A stretch of DNA of 64,000 nt from Streptomyces sp. AC1-42W (GTDB taxonomy: Bacteria; Actinomycetota; Actinomycetes; Streptomycetales; Streptomycetaceae). Location of the stretch: assembly GCF_003248355.1 (NCBI RefSeq), contig NZ_QKWY01000001.1:640001-704000 (forward strand), given 5' to 3'. Positions 31,366-40,494 of this stretch are shown in pieces; within the stretch, counting starts at the first letter, position 1; every line of letters begins with the position of its first letter. The notes under the pieces are model-generated. The model had not been told where the DNA came from. It did not search any database and saw nothing but the letters and a program-made list of their open reading frames with translations. The position numbers and the translations under genes were made by a program.

Positions 31366-31779
31366 ATGAGAGCTTCCGGAACGTTCACCGTCGACTCCTT
31401 CGTCCCGTCCGAGCTGAAGCCCGAGCCGGAGGTCGTCACCGCGCTCCCGGTCGGGTTGGCGACCATCGTGAAGACCTTCGAGGGCGAGGTGGCGGGGCGG
31501 TCGACGACGCTGTTCACGGCCGCCTTCGACCAGGAGACCGGCGTCGGTTCGTACATCGCCATGGAGTCCTTCGAGGGCACGCTCGCCGGGCGCGCGGGCA
31601 CGTTCAACTTCGTGCACTCGGCCGCGACCGGCGGCAGCGACCGCAAGGACGAGTTCTTCACGATCGTGCCGTCCAGCGGCACCGCCGCCCTCGCCGGGAT
31701 CGGCGGGGGCGGCGGTATCGCCGTGGACGAGGACGGCACGCACCGGATCTGGTTCGACTTCGAACTGCCCGGTCGGTAG
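31366..31779 (+). CDS. DUF3224 domain-containing protein
   Basis: A 137-aa cytosolic protein covering a complete DUF3224 (allene-oxide-cyclase-like barrel): ASGTFTVDSFVPSEL at the start, MESFEGTLAGRAGTFNFVHS in the middle and a Gly-rich GIGGGGGIAVDEDGTHRIWFDFEL at the end. The family function is unknown; a small-molecule binding or cyclase-like role is only a guess. It appears leaderless. It converges on the DUF4232 lipoprotein gene, 8 nt between stops. Confidence 0.88.
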   Translation: MRASGTFTVDSFVPSELKPEPEVVTALPVGLATIVKTFEGEVAGRSTTLFTAAFDQETGVGSYIAMESFEGTLAGRAGTFNFVHSAATGGSDRKDEFFTIVPSSGTAALAGIGGGGGIAVDEDGTHRIWFDFELPGR

Positions 31780-31787
31780 CCGGCCGG

Positions 31788-32498
31788 TCAGTACACGAGC
31801 GCGTCGGACATCTCGCTCTGCCAGTAGGTGACGAAGCCGTTGTCGTCCCAGTACGTCTCGGCGGGCAGCTTCAGCTCGGCCGGCGAGGAGTTGACGGGCG
31901 CGTTGGCGCGGTCGGCGAAGGTGACCCCGAGGTTCGCGCTCTTGTAGGGCTTCTTGCCGGTGGGCTCGCCGGTCAGCGCGATCCCGGCGTACGCCGACGC
32001 GCCGGGGTCGAGCGTCACCACGGCCTGCGGCTTGCTGTCCCGGAACACCTGGAACACCGCCTGCGCGTCGTCGAAGCGGAGCATGGGCGCGTAGTACGCG
32101 TAGCAGGGGCGGTCGCCCTTGTTGGTCACCGTGAGCAGCAGGTGGTTGATGGGGCGGCTCACCTTGGTGACGGTCGTCCTGGTGTTGGCCCCGGTGCAGG
32201 TGACCGGGGTCTTGGGCTTGGGCTTGGACGCGGGCTTGGACTCGGTCCCGGGCTTGGCGGCCGGGGCCTTCTCCCGGGTGTCGGCGGCCGGTTCGGAGTC
32301 GGTCGGCGAGGTGGAGTCCTTCTCCGGGGCGGCGGGGGTGTCCGGCGTCGGCGACGCGGCGCCCTGGTCGGCCACCGAGCCGGCCGGGGCCGGCTTCTTC
32401 GCGTCGGCGCCGTCGTCCCCGCCGCAGGCGGTGAGGGACAGGGCGGCGACGAGAGCGGTGGCCGCGAAGGTGGTCAAGCGGATGCGGTTGCTGCGCAT
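31788..32498 (-). CDS. DUF4232 lipoprotein
   Basis: A 236-aa exported lipoprotein. The signal peptide has MRSNRIRL, a hydrophobic core and lipobox LTAC (Cys at residue ~25). A long Ala/Pro/Lys-rich linker (~residues 30-95) leads to a DUF4232 domain with two cysteines (CTGANTRTTV ... RPCYAYYAPML). It is probably anchored to the outer face of the membrane; function unknown. Confidence 0.88.
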   Translation of the reverse strand: MRSNRIRLTTFAATALVAALSLTACGGDDGADAKKPAPAGSVADQGAASPTPDTPAAPEKDSTSPTDSEPAADTREKAPAAKPGTESKPASKPKPKTPVTCTGANTRTTVTKVSRPINHLLLTVTNKGDRPCYAYYAPMLRFDDAQAVFQVFRDSKPQAVVTLDPGASAYAGIALTGEPTGKKPYKSANLGVTFADRANAPVNSSPAELKLPAETYWDDNGFVTYWQSEMSDALVY

Positions 32499-32555
32499 GG
32501 TGGTACTTCCCGTGAGTGTGTTTCGGTCGGTGGTGCGTCGGGCGTGGTGCGGTGG

Positions 32556-32654
32556 TCAGCCCCGGCAGATCAGGAACAGGACGATCGTGGTCGTCACGAT
32601 CAGCACCCCGATCGCCAGCGCATCGACGAGTTCGATGCGGAAGAGGGTTCGCAC
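32556..32654 (-). CDS. 32-aa single-pass membrane peptide
   Basis: A short ORF starting GTG, sequence VRTLFRIELVDALAIGVLIV then TTTIVLFLICRG: one transmembrane helix (residues ~12-30) flanked by charged ends. GGGGGAC lies ~6 nt before the start. It sits between the divergent DUF4232 lipoprotein and XRE genes. It may be an accessory membrane peptide; nothing is known of its function. Confidence 0.5.
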   Translation of the reverse strand: MRTLFRIELVDALAIGVLIVTTTIVLFLICRG

Positions 32655-32830
32655 TGTGTCGGTCCCCCGTGTTCGCCGTGGTCTGGTCCGAGCTTGTGGC
32701 ACGACGGATTCCGGCCGCAACGCCCGCCGGACCATTGGGGAAGCTGGAATGCCTGCGCGTACTGTGACCTGGGCAGATTCCACGTCCCTGGAACGGTGAT
32801 CCGGGACGGACCAGGAGGGGGAACGCCGCG

Positions 32831-34183
32831 ATGGCGACGCCGGAGGCCGAGGAACTCGCGGTCCTGCTGAAGGAACTGAAGGGCCGTTCGGGGCGCAGTT
32901 ACGGGGTGCTGGCGGGGCGGCTGCACGTCAGTACGTCCACGCTCCACCGGTACTGCAACGGCGACGCGGTGCCGGGGGAGTTCGCGCCCGTGGAACGGTT
33001 CGCCCGGCTCTGCGGGGCGAGTGCCGACGAGTTGGTGGAGGTCCACCGGCGGTGGATTCTCGCGGACGCGGCGCGCCGGCGGGGGCGTACGGAGGGGGCG
33101 GCGGCGGAGCGTACGGAGCCTCCGGGGCCTCCGGAGGCGGACGCTCCGGCTCCGGAGGCCCCGGTCGCTCCGGAGGCCCCGGTGGCCCCCGCGCCGCCCG
33201 AGCCCGTACGGGTGGAGTCGGGTTCCGGGGCCGCGCCGTCCGCTCGTCGGTGGTGGGCCTCCGGTCGTACGCGGGTGCTGCTCGCCGTCGCGGCCGTCGT
33301 CGCGCTCACCGTGCCCACCGCCGTGGTCGTCGGCCAGCTCAGGGAGCCCGGTTCGACCGCGGCCGCCGGGGCGTCGGACGCGTCGAGCGGCGCGGAGGGG
33401 AAGGGGGCCGACACGGTCTCCGAGCCGCCGCGGAGCCCGTCCGCCTCGGCCGGCGCGTCGAAGCGGCCCAGCGCCTCCGCGAGCGCGGCCTCGCCCAGCG
33501 CCTCCGTACGGTCCTCACCGTCCGCGTCGCACACCGCCGTTCGGCCCGAGAGCGGGAAGGGCGGGAAGGGCGGACCGCCCACGGTCACCATCAGCTCGTA
33601 CAACTGGGAGGAGCCCTGCGGGCAGTTCTTCCTGCTCGACCGGGACCCGGCGACCGTGCCGCCCCCGGCCCCGCCGGCCGGCACCCGCGGCTGGGCGCGG
33701 GCGCTCGGCGGGGTGGACGGCGGCGCCATGCGGCTGGAGCTGACCGTGCAGGGCACGTCGGAGCAGGCCGTCGTGCTGACGGCGCTCCATGTACGGGTGC
33801 TGAGCCGGCGGGCACCGCTGCGACAGGCCGCGTTCTCGATGGGCGACGGCTGCGGCAGCGGCATCGAGCCGCAGTCCTTCGACGTGGACCTGGACGACAG
33901 CCGCCCCGCGCTCACCCCGGTCGCGGGACAGCAGGGCGACGAGGTCGTACCGGCGAAGGACTTCCCGTTCCGGGTGTCGTCCAGCGATGTGGAGGTCTTC
34001 GACCTGGACGTGCACGTGGAGGGCCACGACGTCAGCTGGTACCTGGAGCTGGAGTGGAGCAGCGGCGGCCGGACCGGCATGCTGCCCGTCTACGACGGCG
34101 GCAAACCGTTCCGCACGAGCAGCATCGCGGGGCGCCCGGAGTACTACTACCGCTACGACACGTCGGTCTGGGAGAAGCGCTGA
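32831..34183 (+). CDS. XRE-family HTH membrane protein
   Basis: A 450-aa protein with a cytosolic XRE-type HTH (residues ~8-70: SYGVLAGRLHVSTSTLHRYCNGDAVPG), a Pro/Glu/Ala-rich linker, one membrane helix (~152-172, VLLAVAAVVALTVPTAVVV), and an extracytoplasmic domain of ~200 residues after a Ser-rich stretch. This layout suggests a one-component sensor linking envelope signals to DNA binding or protein partners. GGAGGGG precedes the ATG. Its 3' end overlaps the convergent kinase gene by 31 nt. Confidence 0.82.
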   Translation: MATPEAEELAVLLKELKGRSGRSYGVLAGRLHVSTSTLHRYCNGDAVPGEFAPVERFARLCGASADELVEVHRRWILADAARRRGRTEGAAAERTEPPGPPEADAPAPEAPVAPEAPVAPAPPEPVRVESGSGAAPSARRWWASGRTRVLLAVAAVVALTVPTAVVVGQLREPGSTAAAGASDASSGAEGKGADTVSEPPRSPSASAGASKRPSASASAASPSASVRSSPSASHTAVRPESGKGGKGGPPTVTISSYNWEEPCGQFFLLDRDPATVPPPAPPAGTRGWARALGGVDGGAMRLELTVQGTSEQAVVLTALHVRVLSRRAPLRQAAFSMGDGCGSGIEPQSFDVDLDDSRPALTPVAGQQGDEVVPAKDFPFRVSSSDVEVFDLDVHVEGHDVSWYLELEWSSGGRTGMLPVYDGGKPFRTSSIAGRPEYYYRYDTSVWEKR

Positions 34184-35739
34184 ACGGCTGACGCCCGGCG
34201 GGTGGCGACCACGCGGACCCGGAACATCACGACGGCCGCCGCGGCCACGCCGGCCGTGACCGGCTGCGGGGGGCCGAAGGTGAGGTACGGGAGGAGGACG
34301 AAGGAGCTGTCCAACTGCTGGCTCACCGCGTCGAACACCGCGAGGACGTTCACCGCCACGAGCACGTCGCCCACCTTCCGGGTCGCCTCGTCGGTCTCCG
34401 GCGTGAGGGCGGCGGCCACGCCGAGGAGCGCGGTCACGATGGCCGTCGAGACGCTCATGACGAACTGGTATCCCCCGTGCGGCCACGGCTCGTCCGTACC
34501 GCCGATGAGCGCGCCCCAGTAGACGACCATCAGGAGCAGCGGGAGGCCGTAGCGGCTCACCCGGGTCACCGCGGCGCGCAGGGCCGGGCGGGCGGCGAGG
34601 GCGCGGCAGCAGGCCAGCCAGACGGTGGCGAGGCCGGCCACGAGGAGGCCCGAGGCCACATCGCGTCCGTCGTTGACGCCGTCGGCGTTGACGGAGACCA
34701 GTACACCGGCCCCCACCACGGCCAGCAGCCAGGCTGTGATCGGTAACCACCGGCCGCCCACGGGAGCGGCGGGGGCGGCCGGCGCGTAGGGCGCGTCCCG
34801 TGTGGTCAGCGCCCGCGTGGGCGCGGGCCCGGGTTCGGGGGCGAGGTCGGCGTCCGGATCGAGGTCCTGGTCCGCCTCCGGGTCGGGTTCGGTCTCCCAG
34901 CTCAGCTGCCACAGTGTCTCCGCGGCCTCCCACGCGCTTTCGTACCGCTCGGCCGGGTCCTTGCGCAGGAGCTTCAGTACGAGGGTGTCCCAGCCGTCCG
35001 GCAGGTCGGGGCGGAAGGAGCTGGGGGCCGGGGGTTCCTGGCTGAGGTGGGCCGTCAGGTAGCCGATGCTGTCGGGGGCCTGGAAGGGGAGGCGGCCGGT
35101 GACCAGCTCGAAGAGCAGACAGCCGAGGGCGTAGAGGTCGCTGGCCGGTTCCGGGTAGCCGCGGGCCTGCTCGGGCGCCATGTACGGGGGTGTGCCGACG
35201 ATGAACCCGGTCTGGGTGAGGCGGTCCGTGGTGGCGTACGGGTCGGCCGCGCGTGCGACGCCGAAGTCGAGGACCTTCACCTTGCCGGTGTGGCTGATGA
35301 ATATGTTCGACGGTTTGATGTCGCGGTGCATGATGCCCTGGGCGTGGGCCTCGGCCAGGGCCTCGCATATCTCGGCGCCCCAGCGGGCCGCGTCGTCGAG
35401 CGCGACACCGCCCCGGCGCAGTGCGGCGTCCAGGCCCTCGCCGCGCACCAGTTCCATGACCAGGAAGGGGGCGTTGCCGCCGGCCGGGCCGCTCTCGCCG
35501 AGGTCGTGGACGGTCACGATGTGCGGGTGCTGGAGGCGGGCGGTGAGCCGGGCCTCGCGCAGGAAGCGGGCGCGTGCCTCGTCGCCCCGGCTGCCGCCGC
35601 CGGCGAGCATCGAGATCACCTTGACCGCGACCCGGCGGTCCAGCGTCTCGTCCTGGGCCTCCCAGACCTCGCCCATGCCGCCTTCGCCGAGCTGCCGCAC
35701 CAACCGGTAGCGGTTTCCCAGGAGTCGCTGCTCGCCCAC
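34153..35739 (-). CDS. serine/threonine protein kinase with C-terminal membrane domain
   Basis: A 528-aa Hanks-type kinase. The P-loop is QLGEGGMGEVWEAQD, catalytic Lys in VAVKVI (residue ~40), HRDIKPSNIF catalytic loop, DFGVARAAD, and activation segment GTPPYMAPEQARG. After the kinase domain (~residues 1-270) comes an acidic linker and five or six membrane helices (~320-510), rather than the usual PASTA sensor. The GTG start has GAGGGGAC upstream. Its neighbourhood of membrane regulators fits a signalling role, but no substrate is evident. Confidence 0.92.
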   Translation of the reverse strand: MGEQRLLGNRYRLVRQLGEGGMGEVWEAQDETLDRRVAVKVISMLAGGGSRGDEARARFLREARLTARLQHPHIVTVHDLGESGPAGGNAPFLVMELVRGEGLDAALRRGGVALDDAARWGAEICEALAEAHAQGIMHRDIKPSNIFISHTGKVKVLDFGVARAADPYATTDRLTQTGFIVGTPPYMAPEQARGYPEPASDLYALGCLLFELVTGRLPFQAPDSIGYLTAHLSQEPPAPSSFRPDLPDGWDTLVLKLLRKDPAERYESAWEAAETLWQLSWETEPDPEADQDLDPDADLAPEPGPAPTRALTTRDAPYAPAAPAAPVGGRWLPITAWLLAVVGAGVLVSVNADGVNDGRDVASGLLVAGLATVWLACCRALAARPALRAAVTRVSRYGLPLLLMVVYWGALIGGTDEPWPHGGYQFVMSVSTAIVTALLGVAAALTPETDEATRKVGDVLVAVNVLAVFDAVSQQLDSSFVLLPYLTFGPPQPVTAGVAAAAVVMFRVRVVATRRASAVQRFSQTDVS

Positions 35740-35870
35740 TGTCCGGTCCCCTCGTCCGACAGGCTCTGAACCCGGCCCCGATCATGCCATCCGGCCCGGA
35801 TTCGGGCCGGTGCTTTACCGCAGGGCCGCGAGGGGTGTTCCCCGTACGCCGCCGGGTGGGCGTGGACGGG

Positions 35871-35915
35871 CAACGGCCCCCGGGTGCCTCGGCGGAGGCG
35901 CTTCGGGGGCCGTTG
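35871..35915. terminator. terminator between the kinase and surface-protein genes
   Basis: Perfect 12-bp stem CAACGGCCCCCG and its complement with a 21-nt GC-rich loop. It lies 12 nt after the stop of the surface protein gene on the minus strand. Confidence 0.75.
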
Positions 35916-35927
35916 TCGTCAGGTGGG

Positions 35928-37196
35928 TCAGGCGCGCTTGCGGCGGCGGGCCACGACCACCATGCTCGCACCGGCGGCGACGACGAGGGCGCCGCCGATG
36001 GTGATCGGGATCATGTTGCTGCTGCCGGTCTCCGCCAGGTCGCCGTCACCGGGCTCCGAGGGGCTGGCGGACGGGGCCGGGGCGCCCGGCGTCGTCGTGC
36101 CGGACGGGGTGCCGGACGGCGTGGCGCTGCCGGAGGGCGGCACCGAGGCGGACGGGGTCGCGGTCGCCGGGGGCGTCGTCGAGGGCGTGCCGCTCGGGGT
36201 GGTGCTCGGCGACGGGGTGGACGGCGTGCCGGGGACCTCGGGGAGGCAGCCGGTGAACGGGAAGTGGTGCGTCTCGGCACCGCCCGAGCCGTGCAGCGAG
36301 GCGACCCACACCGAACCGTTGACCGGGGCGGCGGTGCCCAGTTCCAGGTGCGCGTCGGGCGCGAGGACGCTGCCCGGCCAGGCGGCCTTGCTGCTCTTCA
36401 CGATCTTGGTGGCGTCGGGGAAGTTCCACAGGAGCTTGGCGCGGACCGCGCCGCCGTTGGCGCTCTGCAGCTTGTCGTCCAGGACGAAGTCCTGGCCGCC
36501 CGACAGGAAGAAGCCGGTGGTGCCGGCGGCGGCCATGTCGTACGCCTGGCCGGTGACGTTGATGATCGTCGTCGCGCCCGCCGGGACCTTGATGAAGATG
36601 TCCTTGGCCTGCTCCAGCTGGGAGGCGGGGACGGTGAAGACGTTGCGGCCGTCGTCGGTGCCGGTGAACGTGAGGCGGCTGCCGTCGAGCTTCACCTCGG
36701 CGCCGGAGGTCGCGGACTCCTTGGCCAGCGCGTCCGAGTAGGCGCGGAGCTTGGTGAACTCGGCGTCGAAGTCGATGAGGTCGGCCTTCTGGCTGAAGCT
36801 GCCGTTGTGCAGCTCGACCGCGCGGTCCTTGACCGCGCCGCCGACGACGGCGTTGCCCTTCATGACGACGGTGGCGGAGCCGCCGTTGAGCAGGTCGCCG
36901 CGCACGACGAGCGAGGCCCGGCCGGGCAGCGCGTCGACCTGGGCGGCCGTCAGCTCGTTGCCGACGCTGAACCCGCCCCGGAAGTCCGCGTTGCCGCCGA
37001 CGGCCACGGCGCCTTCCGCGTCGGGGGAGTGGACGTCGTCCCCGAGGACGAACTCGCCGTACTTACCGGCGATTCCGAAGGCGTCGGTGGTGCAGTCCGC
37101 CGTGGCGGGGGCGGCCTGGGCGGCCGGAGCGACGGTGAGCCCGAGAACGAGGGCACCGCCGAGGGCCGCGAGGGCGGCTGAGGTCGGTATGCGCAT
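35928..37196 (-). CDS. choice-of-anchor A family surface protein with sortase signal
   Basis: A 422-aa exported cell-wall protein. It has a Sec signal peptide (AALGGALVLGLTVAPAAQA), a choice-of-anchor A domain (~residues 35-315), a Pro/Thr/Ser repeat linker, and a C-terminal sortase signal: LAETG (residues ~387-391), hydrophobic helix, then RRRKRA. LAxTG is the motif preferred by class E sortases in Streptomyces. Family members are adhesin-like; function here is unknown. ATG start with GCGGAG-type purines upstream. Confidence 0.88.
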   Translation of the reverse strand: MRIPTSAALAALGGALVLGLTVAPAAQAAPATADCTTDAFGIAGKYGEFVLGDDVHSPDAEGAVAVGGNADFRGGFSVGNELTAAQVDALPGRASLVVRGDLLNGGSATVVMKGNAVVGGAVKDRAVELHNGSFSQKADLIDFDAEFTKLRAYSDALAKESATSGAEVKLDGSRLTFTGTDDGRNVFTVPASQLEQAKDIFIKVPAGATTIINVTGQAYDMAAAGTTGFFLSGGQDFVLDDKLQSANGGAVRAKLLWNFPDATKIVKSSKAAWPGSVLAPDAHLELGTAAPVNGSVWVASLHGSGGAETHHFPFTGCLPEVPGTPSTPSPSTTPSGTPSTTPPATATPSASVPPSGSATPSGTPSGTTTPGAPAPSASPSEPGDGDLAETGSSNMIPITIGGALVVAAGASMVVVARRRKRA

Positions 37197-37281
37197 AGTG
37201 CGGTGGTCTCCTGCGGAGCAGTTATGAAGGTTCTGTGGCGACTCCGGCCATGATTCTCATATTTGGGGAAATTGGTCAAGA

Positions 37282-37307
37282 CCAATGGGGGCATTGGCCC
37301 CCATTGG
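37282..37307. terminator. stem-loop after the DUF397 gene
   Basis: Perfect 11-bp stem CCAATGGGGGC and its complement with a 4-nt loop ATTG (12 bp with the flanking A-T). It overlaps a second dyad, ATTGGTC-AA-GACCAAT (37271-37286), with which it would compete. Confidence 0.75.
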
Positions 37308-37315
37308 TTACGAGC

Positions 37316-37615
37316 TCAGCGCCCCACGTGCCCGGTGAACGCCGCCCAGCTGGTGGGCGCCAGGGTGAGCACGGGGCCCTCCAGGTTCTTGGAGTCGCGC
37401 ACATGCACGGCGGCGGTGTGCGTCGCGACCTCGACGCACTGACCGCCTTCGTCGCTGCTGTAGCTGGACTTCACCCAGTGGTAGGCGACCTCCAGGCAGG
37501 CGCCGCCTTCGCTGCCGCTGTAGCTCGACTTGAACCAGTCGTAGGCGACTTCCAGGCACTGGCCGCCTTCGCTGCCGCTGTAGCTGGACTTGAACCACGT
37601 ACGTGCAGTGCTCAT
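37316..37615 (-). CDS. DUF397 protein with triplicated N-terminal repeat
   Basis: A 99-aa cytosolic protein. DUF397 proteins are normally ~60-70 aa. Here the opening 20-residue unit W(F/V)KSSYSGSEGGQCLEVA(Y/T)(D/H) is present three times in tandem (residues 7-66), then the usual tail HVRDSKNLEGPVLTLAPTSWAAFT. DUF397 genes pair with XRE regulators (WhiJ/Scr1-like systems); the partner lies directly upstream and overlaps by ATGA. The regulator-partner role is inferred from that pairing. Confidence 0.92.
   Translation of the reverse strand: MSTARTWFKSSYSGSEGGQCLEVAYDWFKSSYSGSEGGACLEVAYHWVKSSYSSDEGGQCVEVATHTAAVHVRDSKNLEGPVLTLAPTSWAAFTGHVGR
37418..37597 (-). repeat. three tandem 60-nt copies in the DUF397 gene
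   Basis: In-frame 60-nt units at 37538-37597, 37478-37537 and 37418-37477. The first two are nearly identical; the third, the original end of the domain, has diverged (SSDEGGQCVEVATH). Confidence 0.92.
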
Positions 37616-38436
37616 TGCTCTCCCAGCAAGATCCTCAGCAGGCGCAAAGATTCCTGTGGCGTCAGCGCCTGGGTTCGCAGCATCGCATATTTCTGCGTGA
37701 GGATGCTGATCTCGTCGGGATCGGACACCAGCAGGCTGCCGCGCTGCGTTTCGGAGTACGCGACGCGCTGGAAGTCGGGCGTCTCCAGCAGGATGAATGG
37801 GCCGTCGAGCCCGGCGTGGACCCGGCTGTCCAGGGGCAGGATCTGCAGGCAGACGCCCGGGAGTTGGGCGACGCGGATCAGATGCCGCAGCTGCTCCCGG
37901 TGCTCCTCGTCGCCGACCAACCGCATCCTGAGCACCGGCTCCCAGATCACGAAGCTGATCGTCGGCGGCGACTTGCGGTGCAGGATCTCCTGGCGCTCGA
38001 TCCGGCCGGTCGTCTGCTCCTCGATCTCCTCCTCGCTGAAGGCCGGGACACGGTTGCGGAAGACCGCGCGGGCGTACGCCTCGGTCTGGAGGAGACCCGG
38101 CAGGACCTGGTTGTCGTACCAGGACAGCGCCAGCGCGTGCTTCTCCAGGTCCATGTAGGCCTCGGCCCAGACCGGCGTCAGGACCATCTCCGGCAGGTTG
38201 TCCAACGCCGCCAGCAGCGCGCCCTTCGTGTCCATGATCCCGTCCAGCGTCCGGGCCAGGGCCGGGACCAGGCTCCGGCGGCCCTGTTCGATCGACGCGA
38301 TCGTCTCCGGCTGGACGACCGCGGCGTCCGCCAGTTGTTGCTGGGTCAGCCCGGCCATGCGGCGGAAATGGGCGACGAGGGCGCCCATCATCTTCATGAT
38401 CGACGCGTCTTTGCGCCGACGGCTCTTGTTGTGCAT
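37612..38436 (-). CDS. XRE-family regulator with DUF5753
   Basis: A 274-aa regulator: an N-terminal helix-turn-helix (LVAHFRRMAGLTQQQLADAAVVQPETIASIEQGRRSLVPAL) and a C-terminal DUF5753 (AYMDLEKHALALSWYDNQVLPGLLQTEAYARAV ... QRVAYSETQRGSLLVSD). These are WhiJ-like regulators whose DNA binding is thought to be modulated by a DUF397 partner. The ATG at 38436 is chosen near the conserved domain; an in-frame start further upstream (38556) has no support. It overlaps the DUF397 start by four bases. Confidence 0.9.
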   Translation of the reverse strand: MHNKSRRRKDASIMKMMGALVAHFRRMAGLTQQQLADAAVVQPETIASIEQGRRSLVPALARTLDGIMDTKGALLAALDNLPEMVLTPVWAEAYMDLEKHALALSWYDNQVLPGLLQTEAYARAVFRNRVPAFSEEEIEEQTTGRIERQEILHRKSPPTISFVIWEPVLRMRLVGDEEHREQLRHLIRVAQLPGVCLQILPLDSRVHAGLDGPFILLETPDFQRVAYSETQRGSLLVSDPDEISILTQKYAMLRTQALTPQESLRLLRILLGEQ

Positions 38437-38577
38437 ACGGTGCTCGCTCCCCACCCGGGCACCCACTTCACGCCTGCCCGACCCGTACAAGTTATGTGTA
38501 CGGGTGCTCACTGTCCGCGATACCGCCGGATCAGTGGGCCGCCGCGGCCACACCACACGTACGGGTCGAAAGCCTGT

Positions 38578-40368
38578 TCAGAGGCGCTCGGGGGTCCGGA
38601 TGCCGAGCAGGGCCATGCCCCGGTGCAGGGTGCGCGCGGTCAGCTCGACGAGGAACAGCCGGTTCTCCACGACCTCGGCCGGGTTGTCGTCGCTCAGGAC
38701 GTGGCACTGGTCGTAGAACGTCGTCAGGTGCGACGCGAGCTGGTAGAGGTACGCGGCCAGCTTGTGCGGCTCGTAGTGGGCGGCCACCTCGGCCAGTACC
38801 TCGCCGAACTGGTCCAGATGCAGGCCCAGCGCCCGCTCGGCCGGGGCCAGCTCCAGCTCCGGGTGCGCGACGGGCTTCGCGTCGCCCGCCTTGCGCAGGA
38901 TCGACTGGATGCGCGCGTACGCGTACTGGAGGTACACCGACGTGTCGCCGTTCAGCGACACCATCTGGTCCAGGTCGAACTTGTAGTCCCGCACGGCGGA
39001 GGTCGACAGGTCCGCGTACTTCACGGCGCCCACGCCCACGTACCGGCCGTTCTCGACGATCTCCCGCTCCGACAGGCCCACCTTCGCGGCCTTCTCGCGG
39101 ACCACGGCCGTCGCCCGGTCGACCGCTTCGTCCAGCAGGTCCTCCAGCCGGACCGTGACGCCCTCACGGGTCTTGAACGGCTTGCCGTCCTTGCCGAGCA
39201 CCGTGCCGAACGCCAGCTGGTGCGCCTTCACGTCGTCGTTCAGCCAGCCGGCCCGCCGGGCCGTCTCGAAGACCATCTTGAAGTGCAGCGACTGCCGCGC
39301 GTCCACCACGTACAGCAGGGTGTCCGCCTTGAGGTTCCGCACCCGGTCGCGGATCGCGGACAGGTCGGTCGCCGCGTAGCCGTAGCCGCCGTTCGTCTTC
39401 TTGACGATCAGCGGGACCTTGTTGCCGTCGGGGCCCAGGACGTCGTCGAAGAAGACGCACAGCGCACCCTCGGAGCGGACGGCGACGCCCGTCTCCTCCA
39501 GGATGCGGCAGGTCTCCTCCAGCATGTCGTTGTAGCCGGACTCGCCGACGATGTCGGGGTCGTCGATCTCCATGTCCAGCTTGTCGAAGACCGAGTAGAA
39601 GTAGATCTTCGACTCGTCCACGAACCGCTGCCACATCGCCAGCGTCTCGGGGTCGCCCGCCTGGAGCGCCACCACCCGGTCCCGCGAGCGCGCCTTGAAC
39701 TCCTCGTCCGAGTCGAACAGGGCCCGCGACGCCTTGTAGAGCCGGTTGAGCGAGGACATGGCGGCCTCGCCCTCGGACGCCTCGTCCCCGGCGGCGGCCC
39801 GGTGGTCCAGCTCGTCCGGGTGCTCGACGAGGTACTGGATGAGCATGCCGAACTGGGTGCCCCAGTCGCCGATGTGGTGGCGCCGGACCACGGACTCGCC
39901 GGTGAACTCCAGAATCCGCACCATCGCGTCACCGATCACGGCGGACCGCAGATGGCCGACGTGCATCTCCTTGGCCACGTTCGGCTGGGCGTAGTCGATC
40001 ACGGTGGTGCCGGCCGACCCGTTCACCGGGACGCCCAGCCGGTCCGCGTCGGCGGCGCGCGCGGCGAGCGTCGAGGTGATCGCCCGGTCCGTGAGCGTGA
40101 CGTTCAGGAAGCCGGGGCCGGAGACCTCGACGTCCTTGATCAGGTCGGATGCGGGCAGCGCCTCGGTCACCTCGGCGGCCAGCTCGCGCGGGTTGCCCTT
40201 GAGCTTCTTGGCGAGCGCCAGGATGCCGTTGGCCTGGAAGTCGGCCCGGTCGCTTCGGCGCAGCAGCGGGTCGGCGTGACCGGCCTCCGGCAGGGCTGCC
40301 GAGAGGGCGTCCGCCAGCTGCTGCTGGAGCGTGGAAGCGAGGGAATTGACCGAGCCGTGCTCAGGCAT
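38578..40368 (-). CDS. argS: arginyl-tRNA synthetase
   Basis: A 596-aa class I aminoacyl-tRNA synthetase that charges tRNA(Arg). The HIGH-type signature is [21 protein letters not shown]. The N-terminal Add-1 domain and the C-terminal anticodon-binding DALR domain ([14 protein letters not shown] ... [12 protein letters not shown]) are complete. A canonical KMSKS is absent, as is common in ArgRS. ATG start. It is divergent from lysS, with a 322-nt intergenic region. Confidence 0.96.
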   Translation of the reverse strand: MPEHGSVNSLASTLQQQLADALSAALPEAGHADPLLRRSDRADFQANGILALAKKLKGNPRELAAEVTEALPASDLIKDVEVSGPGFLNVTLTDRAITSTLAARAADADRLGVPVNGSAGTTVIDYAQPNVAKEMHVGHLRSAVIGDAMVRILEFTGESVVRRHHIGDWGTQFGMLIQYLVEHPDELDHRAAAGDEASEGEAAMSSLNRLYKASRALFDSDEEFKARSRDRVVALQAGDPETLAMWQRFVDESKIYFYSVFDKLDMEIDDPDIVGESGYNDMLEETCRILEETGVAVRSEGALCVFFDDVLGPDGNKVPLIVKKTNGGYGYAATDLSAIRDRVRNLKADTLLYVVDARQSLHFKMVFETARRAGWLNDDVKAHQLAFGTVLGKDGKPFKTREGVTVRLEDLLDEAVDRATAVVREKAAKVGLSEREIVENGRYVGVGAVKYADLSTSAVRDYKFDLDQMVSLNGDTSVYLQYAYARIQSILRKAGDAKPVAHPELELAPAERALGLHLDQFGEVLAEVAAHYEPHKLAAYLYQLASHLTTFYDQCHVLSDDNPAEVVENRLFLVELTARTLHRGMALLGIRTPERL

Positions 40369-40494
40369 GGGACGGGCTGCCGTTTCCGTAGGGGTACAAG
40401 GGGTGATCCCGAGTATCCCACGGCGTGCGCGGCCGCACGCAAAGCCGTTTTCGCGCTGCGGGGTCCACCTGGGAGAATGGTCGACGCCCCTATG

